Assembly (NCBI RefSeq): GCF_029227915.1
Contig: NC_079877.1
Coordinates: 2,294,001-2,358,000 of the forward strand
Length of the DNA: 64,000 bases
From: Hydractinia symbiolongicarpus
Lineage: Eukaryota; Cnidaria; Hydrozoa; Anthoathecata; Hydractiniidae
Reading direction: 5' to 3'
The notes under the pieces were generated by a model. That model was not told where the DNA came from and did no database searches. It saw only the letters and a program-made list of their open reading frames with translations. Both the position numbers and the translations under genes were made by a program. How positions within the stretch are numbered: position 1 is the stretch's first letter; each line of letters opens with the position of its first letter. Positions 10,406 through 21,500 of this stretch are shown piece by piece.

Positions 10406-12301
10406 GAGTTACAACGGTGTCGTCACATATTCGTACAACATGTATTTAGTGATTTTTTTCCGATATTACTAAGTTGTATCGCTTTTAACAGTGAAACGAT
10501 TGACTGTGGGACTTATTTGAACTGATTCTGGACTGTGACCTTATAAATGTTATAAATGAGCGAATTGGACTCCAAGGAATAACATTCTTCTTAATTCGAC
10601 ATGATTTGTTGAATTCAGCGAGTACACAATGCTTTGTGGTAGTGCTTTTTTAAAAAATTTAGATAAATCAGTTTTTTTTACTGCGGGACCAATCCTGGCC
10701 GTTAGCACGCGGCAAAAAAATAGAGGCATTCTAAAAACTACATTTAATTGGTTTTTTGGCGGTATCAATCCGTTTGAGTTACAACGGTTGCGTCACATAT
10801 TCGTACAACATGTATTTAGTGACATTTTTCCGATATTACTAAGTTATATCGCTTTTAACAATGAAATGATTAACTGTGGAGCTTAATTGAGCTAGCTTTG
10901 GCCTGTGACCTTATAAATGTGATAAGTGGGCCAACTGGACTCCAAGAAATAACATTCTTCTTATTTTGACTTGATTGTTGGAACTCAGCGATTACACTTG
11001 GCGCAGTGGAAGCGCTTCATTTAAAAATTTAGATAAATAAGTCATTCTTTACTGTGGGACCAATCGTAGCCGTTGTCGCGCGCTGAAAAAATAGCGACAG
11101 TTTCAAAAACTACATTTCAATGACGTTCTAACGGTGTCAGTCCGTTTGAGTTACAACGGTTGGGTCACATTTTTGCACCAACATGTATTTAGCGATATTT
11201 TTCTCATATTACTAGTTTGCATCGCTTTTAACAGTGAAACGATTGACTGTGGGACTTAATTGAACTGATTTTGGACTGTGACGTTATAAATGTTATAAGT
11301 GAGAAAATTGGACTCTAAGAAATGACATTCTTCTTAATTTGACATGATTGTAGGAATTCAGAGATTACACTGGACCCTGTGGTAGTGATTCATTTAAAAA
11401 TTTAGATAAATAAGTCAATTTTACTGTGGGACCAATAATAGCTGTTAGCGCGCGCTAAAGATATAGAGACAGTTTCGAAAACTCCATTTCATTGACTTTC
11501 TAACGGTGTTAATCCGTTTGAGTTACAACGGTTGCGTCACACATTCGTACCAACATGTATTTAGTGATTTTTTCCCGATATTACTAAGTTATATCGCTTT
11601 TAACAATGAAATGATTGACTGTGGAGCTTAATTGAGCTAGCTTTGGCCTGTGACCTTATAAATGTGATAAGTGATCCAACTGGACTCCAGGAAAAAACAT
11701 TTTTCTTATTTTGATATGATTGTTGGAACTCAGCGATTACACTTGGCACAGTGGAAGCGCTTCATTTAAAAACTTAGATAAATAAGTCATTTTTTACTGT
11801 GGGACCAATCCTAGCCGTTATCGCGCACTGAAAAATTGCGACAGTTTCAAAAACTACATTTCAATGACGTTCTAACTGTATCAGTCCGTTTGAGTTACAA
11901 CGGTTGCGTCACATATTCGTACCAACATGTATCTAGTGATTTTCTTCCGATATTACTAAGTTGTATTGGTTTTAACAGTGAAACGACTGACTGTGGGAAT
12001 TAATTCAACTAACTTTGGACTGTGACCTGATAAATGTGATAAATGAGACAATTGCACTCCAAGAAATAACATTCTTCTTAATTTGACGTGAATGCCGGAA
12101 CTTAGCGATTAGATTGGGCGCTGTGGTAGCGCTTCATTTAAAAATTTAGATAAAAAAGTCATTCTTTACTGTGGGACCAATCGTAGCCGTTGTCGCGCGC
12201 TGAAAAAATAGCAACAGGTTCAAAAACTACATTTCAATGACGTTCTAACGGTGTCAGTCCGTTTGAGTTACAACGGTTGCGTCACATATTTGTACCAACA
12301 T
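10406..12301. repeat. Right end of copy A with a fused T/u monomer
   Basis: Monomers 10406 (S), 10776 (T fused to u), 11148 (y: GGTTGGGTCACATTTTTGCACC), 11520 (z: TTTTTTCCCGATATT), 11892 (u') and the start of 12265. The cassette S-T-u-y-z-u' occurs complete at 18,594, 35,278 and 44,577, so the fusion here is a loss of one monomer length. Confidence 0.88.
11011..11027. other. Junction of a one-monomer loss (copy A)
   Basis: The 17 bases AGCGCTTCATTTAAAAA occur at this place in both T and u monomers. To the left, copy A follows T (TTGGCGCAGTGGA); to the right it follows u (TTTAGATAAATAAGTCATTCTTTACTG). In copy B the same two tracts lie one monomer apart (about 19,199 and 19,571). The exchange happened inside or beside this identical tract and removed about 372 bp in register. 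Confidence 0.88.
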
Positions 12302-14128
12302 GCATTTAGCGATATTTTTCTCATATTACTAGTTTGCATCGCTTTTAACAGTGAAACGATTGACTGTGGGACTTAATTGAACTGATTTTGGACTGTGACC
12401 TTACAAATGTTTTAAGTGAGGAAATTGAACTCTAAGAAATGACATTCTTCTTAATTTGACATGATTGTAGGAACTCAGCGATTACACTGTGCCCTGTGGT
12501 AGTGATTCATTTAAAAATTTAGATAAATAAGTCAATTTTACTGTGGGACCAATAATAGCCGTTAGCGCGCGCTAAAGACATAGAGACAGTTTCGAAAACT
12601 CCATTTCATTGACTTTCTAACGGTGTCAATCCGTTTGAGTTACAACGGTTGCGTCACAAATTCGTACCAACTTGTATTTAGTGATTTTCTTCCGGTATTA
12701 CTAAGTTGTATCGCTTTCAACAGTGAAACGATTGACTGTGGGACTTAATTGAACTGATTTTGGACTTTGACCTTATAAATGTGATAAATGAGCAATTTTG
12801 ACTACAAGAAATAACATTCTTTTTAATTTGACATGATTGCTGGAACTCAGCGATTACACTGGGCGCTGTGGTAGCGCTTCATTTAAAAATTTAGATAAAT
12901 AAGTCATTCTTTACTGTGGGACCAATCGTAGCCGTTGTCGCGCGCTGAAAAAATAGCGACAGTTTCAAAAACTACATTTCAATGACGTTCTAACTGTGTC
13001 AGTCCGTTTGAGTTACAACGGTTAGGACACATATTTGTACCAACATGTATTTAGCAATACTTTTCTCATATTACTAGTTTGCATCGCTTTTAACAGTGAA
13101 ACGATTGACTGTGGGACTTAATTGAACTGATTTTGGACTGTGATCTTATAAATGTTATATGTGAGAAAATTAGACTCTGAGAAATGACATTCTTCTTAAT
13201 TTTACATGATTGCTGGAACTCAGCGATTACACTGGGCGCTGTGGTTGCGCTTTATTTAAAAATTAAGATAAATAAGTCATTTTTTACTGTGGGACGAATC
13301 CTAGTCGTTTGTTCGCGCTGAAGAAATAGAGACAGTTTCAAAAACTACATTTCATTGACTTTCTAACAGTTTTAATCCGTTTGAGTTGCAACGGTTGCGT
13401 CGCATATTCGCACCAACATGTATTTATTGATTTTCTTCCGGTATTACTAAGTTGTATCGCTTTCAACAGTGAAACGATTGACTGTGGGACTTAATTGAAC
13501 TGATTTTGGACTTTGACCTTATAAATGTGATAAATGAGCAATTTTGACTACAAGATATAACATTCTTCTTAATTTGACATGATTGCTGGAACTCAGCGAT
13601 TACACTGGGCGCTGTGGTAGCGCTTTATTTGAAAATTATGATAAATAAGTCATTTTTTACTGTGGGACGAATCCTAGTCGTTTGTTCGCGCTGAAGAAAT
13701 AGAGACAGTTTCAAAAACTACATTTCATTGACTTTCTAACAGTTTTAATCCGTTTGAGTTGCAACGGTTGCGTCGCATATTCGCACCAACATGTATTTAT
13801 TGATTTTCTTTCGGTATTACTAAGTTGTATCGCTTTCAACAGTGAAACGATTGACTGTGGGACTTAATTGAACTGATTTTGGACTTTGACTTTATAAATG
13901 TGATAAATGAGCAATTTTGACTACAAGAAATAACATTCTTCTTAATTTGGCATGATTGCTGGAACTCAGCGATTACACTGGGCGCTGTGGTAGCGCTTTA
14001 TTTGAAAATTAAGATAAATAAGTCATTTTTTGCTGTGGGACCAGTCCTAGCCGTTAGCGCGCGCTGAAGAAATAGAGACAGTTTCAAAAACTACATTTCT
14101 TTGACTTTCTAACGATGTCAATCCGTTT

Positions 14129-16361
14129 GAGTTACAACGGTGTCGTCACACATTCGTACCAACATGTATTTAGTGATTTTTTTCCGATATTACTAAGTTG
14201 TATCGCTTTTAACAGTGAAACGATTGACTGTGGGACTTATTTGAACTGATTCTGGACTGTGACCTTATAAATGTTATAAATGAGCGAATTGGACTCCAAG
14301 GAATAACATACTTCTTAATTCGACATTATTTGTTGAATTCAGCGAGTACACAATGCTTTGTGGTAGTGCTTTTTTAAAAAATTTAGATAAATCAGTTTTT
14401 TTTACTGCGGGACCAATCCTGGCCGTTAGCACGCGGCAAAAAAATAGAGGCATTCTCAAAAACTACATTTAATTGGTTTTTTGGCGGTATCAATCCGTTT
14501 GAGTTACAACGGTTGCGTCACATATTCGTAGAACATGTATTTAGTGACATTTTTCCGATATTACTAAGTTATATCGCTTTTAACAATGAAATGATTGACT
14601 GTGGAGCTTAATTGAGCTAGCTTTGGCCTGTGACCTTATAAATGTGATAAGTGGGCCAACTGGACTCCAAGAAATAACATTCTTCTTATTTTGACATGAT
14701 TGTTGGAACTCAGCGATTACACTTGGCGCAGTGGAAGCGCTTCATTTAAAAACTTAGATAAATAAGTCATTTTTTACTGTGGGACCAATCCTAGCCGTTA
14801 TCGCGCGCTGAAAAATTGCGACAGTTTCAAAAACTACATTTCAATGACGTTCTAACTGTATCAGTCCGTTTGAGTTACAACGGTTGCGTCACATATTCGT
14901 ACCAACATGTATCTAGTGATTTTCTTCCGATATTACTAAGTTGTTTTGGTTTTAACAGTGAAACGATTGACTGTGGGAATTAATTCAACTAAGTTTGGAC
15001 TGTGACCTGATAAATGTGATAAATGAGACAATTGGACTCCAAGAAATAACATTCTTCTTAATTTGACGTGAATGCCGGAACTTAGCGATTACATTGGGCG
15101 CTGTGGTAGCGCTTCATTTAAAAATTTAGATATATAAGTCATTTTTTACTGTGGGACCAATCGTAGCCGTTGTCGCGCGCTGAAAAAATAGCGACAGTTT
15201 CAAAAACTACATTTCAATGACGTTCTAACGGTGTCAGTCCGGTTGAGTTACAACGGTTGGGTCACATATTTGTACCAACATGTATTTAGCGATATATTTC
15301 TCAAATTACTAGTTTGCATCGCTTTTAACAGTGAAACGATTGACTGTGGGACTTAATTGAACTGATTTTGGACTGTGACCTTATAAATATTATAAGTGAG
15401 AAAATTGGACTCTAAGAAATGCCATTCTTCTTAATTTGACATGATTGTAGGAACTCAGCGATTACACTGGACCCTGTGGTAGTGATTCATTTAAAAATTT
15501 AGATAAATAAGTCAATTTTACTGTGGGACCAATAATAGCTGTTAGCGCGCGCTAAAGATATAGAGACAGTTTCGAAAACTCCATTTCATTGACTTTCTAA
15601 CGGTGTCAGTCCGTTTGAGTTACAACGTTTAGGACACATATTTGTACCAACATGTATTTAGCGATATTTTTCTCATATTACTAGCTGCATCGCTTTTAAC
15701 AGTGAAACGATTGACTGTGGGACTTAATTGAACTGATTTTGGACTGTGACCTTATAAATGTTATAAGTGAGAAAATTGGACTCTAAGAAATGACATTCTT
15801 CTTAATTTTACATGATTGCTGGAACTCAGCGATTACACTGGGCGCTGTGGTTGCACTTTATTTAAAAATTAAGATAAATAAGTCATTTTTTACTGTGGGA
15901 CGAATCCTAGTCGTTTGTTCGCGCTGAAGAAATAGAGACAGTTTCAAAAACTACATTTCATTGACTTTCTAACAGTTTTAATCCGTTTGAGTTGCAACGG
16001 TTGCGTCACATATTCGCACCAACATGTATTTATTGATTTTCTTCCGGTATTACTAAGTTGTATCGCTTTCAACAGTGAAACGATTGACTGTGGGACTTAA
16101 TTGAACTGATTTTGGACTTTGACCTTATAAATGTGATAAATGAGCAATTTTGACTACAAGAAATAACATTCTTCTTAATTTGACATGATTGCTGGAACTC
16201 AGCGATTACACTGGGCGCTGTGGTAGCGCTTTATTTAAAAATTAAGATAAATAAGTCATTTTTTACTGTGGGACCAGTCCTAGCCGTTAGCCCGAGCTGA
16301 AGAAATAGAGACAGTTTCAAAAACTACATTTCATTGACTTTCTAACGGTGTCAATCCGTTT
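14129..16361. repeat. 6-monomer HOR, unit 1 in copy B
   Basis: Monomers 14129, 14501, 14872, 15245, 15617 and 15989 (S-T-u-v-w-x). It pairs with 5,941-8,173 at offset 8,188. B-specific changes include CACACATTCG at 14,147 and AACGATGTC at 14,113 just before the unit start. Confidence 0.92.
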
Positions 16362-18593
16362 GAGTTACAACGGTGTCGTCACATATTCGTACAACATGTA
16401 TTTAGTGATTTTTTTCCGATATTACTAAGTTGTATCGCTTTTAACAGTGAAACGATTGATTGTGGGACTTATTTGAACTGATTCTGGACTGTGACCTTAT
16501 AAATGTTATAAATGAGCGAATTGGACTCCAAGGAATAACATACTTCTTAATTCGACATTATTTGTTAAATTCAGCGAGTACACAATGCTTTGTGGTAGTG
16601 CTTTTTTAAAAAATTTAGATAAATCAGTTTTTTTTACTGCGGGACCAATCCTGGCTGTTAGCACGCGGCAAAAAAATAGAGGCATTCTCAAAAACTACAT
16701 TTAATTGGTTTTTTGGCGGTATCAATCCGTTTGAGTTACAACGGTTGCGTCACATATTCGTAGAACATGTATTTAGTGAAATTTTTCCGATATTACTAAG
16801 TTATATCGCTTTTAACAATGAAATGATTGACTGTGGAGCTTAATTGAGCTAGCTTTGGCCTGTGACCTTATAAATGTGATAAGTGGGCCAACTGGACTCC
16901 AAGAAATAACATTCTTCTTATTTTGACATGATTGTTGGAACTCAGCGATTACACTTGGCGCAGTGGAAGCGCTTCATTTAAAAACTTAGATAAATAAGTC
17001 ATTTTTTACTGTGGGACCAATCCTAGCCGTTATCGCGCGCTGAAAAATTGCGACAGTTTCAAAAACTACATTTCAATGACGTTCTAACTGTATCAGGCCG
17101 TTTGAGTTACAACGGTTGCGTCACATATTCGTACCAACATGTATCTAGTGATTTTCTTCCGATATTACTAAGTTGTTTTGGTTTTAACAGTGAAACGATT
17201 GACTGTGGGAATTAATTCAACTAAGTTTGGACTGTGACCTGATAAATGTGATAAATGAGACAATTGGACTCCAAGAAATAACATTCTTCTTAATTTGACG
17301 TGAATGCCGGAACTTAGCGATTACATTGGGCGCTGTGGTAGCGCTTCATTTAAAAATTTAGATATATAAGTCATTTTTTACTGTGGGACCAATCGTAGCC
17401 GTTGTCGCGCGCTGAAAAAATAGCGACAGTTTCAAAAACTACATTTCAATGACGTTCTAACGGTGTCAGTCCGGTTGAGTTACAACGGTTGGGTCACATA
17501 TTTGTACCAACATGTATTTAGCGATATATTTCTCAAATTACTAGTTTGCATCGCTTTTAACAGTGAAACGATTGACTGTGGGACTTAATTGAACTGATTT
17601 TGGACTGTGACCTTATAAATATTATAAGTGAGAAAATTGGACTCTAAGAAATGCCATTCTTCTTAATTTGACATGATTGTAGGAACTCAGCGATTACACT
17701 GGACCCTGTGGTAGTGATTCATATAAAAATTTAGATAAATAAGTCAATTTTACTGTGGGACCAATAATAGCTGTTAGCGCACGCTAAAGATATAGAGACA
17801 GTTTCGAAAACTCCATTTCATTGACTTTCTAACGGTGTCAGTCCGTTTGAGTTACAACGTTTAGGACACATATTTGTACCAACATGTATTTAGCGATATT
17901 TTTCTCATATTACTAGCTGCATCGCTTTTAACAGTGAAACGATTGACTGTGGGACTTAATTGAACTGATTTTGGACTGTGACCTTATAAATGTTATAAGT
18001 GAGAAAATTGGACTCTAAGAAATGACATTCTTCTTAATTTTACATGATTGCTGGAACTCAGCGATTACACTGGGCGCTGTGGTTGCACTTTATTTAAAAA
18101 TTAAGATAAATAAGTCATTTTTTACTGTGGGACGAATCCTAGTCGTTTGTTCGCGCTGAAGAAATAGAGACAGTTTCAAAAACTACATTTCATTGACTTT
18201 CTAACAGTTTTAATCCGTTTGAGTTGCAACGGTTGCGTCACATATTCGCACCAACATGTATTTATTGATTTTCTTCCGGTATTACTAAGTTGTATCGCTT
18301 TCAACAGTGAAACGATTGACTGTGGGACTTAATTGAACTGATTTTGGACTTTGACCTTATAAATGTGATAAATGAGCAATTTTAAATACAAGAAATAACA
18401 TTCTTCTTAATTTGACATGATTGCTGGAACTCAGCGATTACATTGGGCGCTGTGGTAGCGCTTTATTTAAAAATTAAGATAAATAAGTCATTTTTTACTG
18501 TGGGACCAGTCCTAGCCGTTAGCACGAGCTGAAGAAATAGAGACAGTTTCAAAAACTACATTTCATTGACTTTCTAACGGTGTCAATCCGTTT
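16362..18593. repeat. 6-monomer HOR, unit 2 in copy B
   Basis: Monomers 16362, 16733, 17104, 17477, 17849 and 18221. It shares the unit-2-specific variants of copy A (TTGTTAAATTC, TATCAGGCCG, CATATAAAAATT), which proves that the 6-mer had already duplicated before the 8-kb block did. B-specific: CTGGCTGTTAGC at about 16,653 and TTTTAAATACAAG at about 18,382. Confidence 0.92.
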
Positions 18594-21500
18594 GAGTTAC
18601 AACGGTGTCGTCACATATTCGTACAACATGTATTTAGTGATTTTTTTCCGATATTACTAAGTTGTATCGCTTTTAACAGTGAAACGATTGACTGTGGGAC
18701 TTATTTGAACTGATTCTGGACTGTGACCTTATAAATGTTATAAATGAGCGAATTGGACTCCAAGGAATAACATTCTTCTTAATTCGACATGATTTGTTGA
18801 ATTCAGCGAGTACACAATGCTTTGTGGTAGTGCTTTTTTAAAAAATTTAGATAAATCAGTTTTTTTTACTGCGGGATCAATCCTGGCCGTTAGCACGCGG
18901 CAAAAAAATAGAGGCATTCTAAAAACTACATTTAATTGGTTTTTTGGCGGTATCAATCCGTTTGAGTTACAACGGTTGCGTCACATATTCGTACAACATG
19001 TATTTAGTGACATTTTTCCGATATTACTAAGTTATATCGCTTTTAACAATGAAATGATTAACTGTGGAGCTTAATTGAGCTAGCTTTGGCCTGTGACCTT
19101 ATAAATGTGATAAGTGGGCCAACTGGACTCCAAGAAATAACATTCTTCTTATTTTGACATGATTGTTGGAACTCAGCGATTACACTTGGCGCAGTGGAAG
19201 CGCTTCATTTAAAAACTTAGATAAATAAGTCATTTTTTACTGTGGGACCAATCCTAGCCGTTATCGCGCGCTGAAAAATTGCGACAGTTTCAAAAACTAC
19301 ATTTCAATGACGTTCTAACTGTATCAGTCAGTTTGAGTTACAACGGTTGCGTAACATATTCGTACCAACATGTATCTAGTGATTTTCTTCCGATATTACT
19401 TAGTTGTATTGGTTTTAACAGTGAAACGATTGACTGTGGGAATTAATTCAACTAACTTTGGACTGTGACCTGATAAATGTGATTAATGAGACAATTGGAC
19501 TCCAAGAAATAACATTCTTCTTAATTTAACGTGAATGCCGGAACTTAGCGATTACATTGGGCGCTGTGGTAGCGCTTCATTTAAAAATTTAGATAAATAA
19601 GTCATTCTTTACTGTGGGACCAATCGTAGCCGTTGTCACGCGCTGAAAAAATAGCGACAGTTTCAAAAACTACATTTCAATGACGTTCTAACGGTGTCAG
19701 TCCGTTTGAGTTACAACGGTTGGGTCACATTTTTGCACCAACATGTATTTAGCGATATTTTTCTCATATTACTAGTTTGCATCGCTTTTAACAGTGAAAC
19801 GATTGACTGTGGGACTTAATTGAACTGATTTTGGACTGTGACGTTATAAATGTTATAAGTGAGAAAATTGGACTCTAAGAAATGACATTCTTCTTAATTT
19901 GACATGATTGTAGGAATTCAGAGATTACACTGGACCCTGTGGTAGTGATTCATTTAAAAATTTAGATAAATAAGTCAATTTTACTGTGGGACCAATAATA
20001 GCTGTTAGCGCGCGCTAAAGATATAGAGACAGTTTCGAAAACTCCATTTCATTGACTTTCTAACGGTGTTAATCCGTTTGAGTTACAACGGTTGCGTCAC
20101 ACATTCGTACCAACATGTATTTAGTGATTTTTTCCCGATATTACTAAGTTATATCGCTTTTAACAATGAAATGATTGACTGTGGAGCTTAATTGAGCTAG
20201 CTTTGGCCTGTGACCTTATAAATGTGATAAGTGATCCAACTGGACTCCAAGAAAAAACATTTTCCTTATTTTGATATGATTGTTGGAACTCAGCGATTAC
20301 ACTTGGCACAGTGGAAGCGCTTCATTTAAAAACTTAGATAAATAAGTCATTTTTTACTGTGGGACCAATCCTAGCCGTTATCGCGCACTGAAAAATTGCG
20401 ACAGTTTCAAAAACTACATTTCAATGACGTTCTAACTGTATCAGTCCGTTTGAGTTACAACGGTTGCGTCACATATTCGTACCAACATGTATCTAGTGAT
20501 TTTCTTCCGATATTACTAAGTTGTATTGGTTTTAACAGTGAAACGACTGACTGTGGGAATTAATTCAACTAACTTTGGACTGTGACCTGATAAATGTGAT
20601 AAATGAGACAATTGCACTCCAAGAAATAACATTCTTCTTAATTTGACGTGAATGCCGGAACTTAGCGATTAGATTGGGCGCTGTGGTAGCGCTTCATTTA
20701 AAAATTTAGATAAAAAAGTCATTCTTTACTGTGGGACCAATCGTAGCCGTTGTCGCGCGCTGAAAAAATAGCAACAGGTTCAAAAACTACATTTCAATGA
20801 CGTTCTAACGGTGTCAGTCCGTTTGAGTTACAACGGTTGCGTCACATATTTGTACCAACATGCATTTAGCGATATTTTTCTCAAATTACTAGTTTGCATC
20901 GCTTTTAACAGTGAAACGATTGACTGTGGGACTTAATTGAACTGATTTTGGACTGTGACCTTATAAATATTATAAGTGAGAAAATTGGACTCTAAGAAAT
21001 GACATTCTTCTTAATTTGACATGATTGTAGGAACTCAGCGATTACACTGGACGCAGTGGTAGTGATTCATTTAAAAATTTAGATAAATAAGTCAATTTTA
21101 CTGTGGGACCAATCCTAGCCGTTAGCGCGCGCTGAAGATATAGAGACAGTTTCGAAAACTCCATTTCAATGACTTTCTAACGGTGTCAATCCGTTTGAGT
21201 TACAACGGTTGCGTCACACATTCGTACCAACATGAATTTAGTGATTTTTTTCCGATATTACTAAGTTGTATCGCTTTCAACAGTAAAACGATTGACTGTG
21301 GGACTTAATTGAACTGATTTTGGACTTTGACCTTATAAATGTGATAAGTGAGCCATTTTGACTACAAGAAATAACATTCTTCTTAATTTTACATGATTGC
21401 TGGAACTCAGCGATTACACGTGGCGCTGTGGTTGCCCTTTATTTAAAAATTAAGATAAATAAGTCATTTTTTACTGTAGGACGCATCCTAGTCGTTAGTC

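Larger units (their letters stand above)
4114..12301. repeat. 8-kb tandem duplication, copy A (8,188 bp, 22 monomers)
   Basis: Sequence from about 4,114 recurs 8,188 bp to the right. The left edge is bracketed by the monomer at 12,265, which starts as the 20,825 monomer (GGTTGCGTC, ATGCATTTAGC at 12,300) and, by 12,403, has become the 4,077 monomer (ACAAATGTTTTAAGTGAGG). Copy A holds monomers from 4449 through 11,892. Private variants shared by A and B include TATCAGGCCG (8,905 and 17,093), CATATAAAAATT (9,533 and 17,721) and TTGTTAAATTC (8,375 and 16,563). I noticed only scattered single-base differences, for example near 8,097, 8,465, 10,194 and 10,692. Copy A lacks one monomer present in B. 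Confidence 0.92.
12302..20861. repeat. 8-kb tandem duplication, copy B (8,560 bp, 23 monomers)
   Basis: Monomers: 12637, 13010, 13383, 13756, 14129, 14501, 14872, 15245, 15617, 15989, 16362, 16733, 17104, 17477, 17849, 18221, 18594, 18964, 19335, 19708, 20080, 20452 and the start of 20825. Offset from copy A is 8,188 bp up to about 19,200 and 8,560 bp after it, because B keeps the T and u monomers (18,964 and 19,335) that are fused into one in A. The right part keeps copy-A variants such as TAAAAAAGTCATTC and CAACAGGTTC (12,150-12,210 against 20,710-20,780). Near identity means the duplication is recent, unless it is an assembly effect. Confidence 0.92.

Noticed and set aside
10629-10886. Plus-strand 85-codon open frame repeated six times
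   Set aside because: It spans a monomer boundary, depends on a one-base deletion and varies only by amino-acid-changing substitutions; best explained as a chance frame carried along by array duplication.
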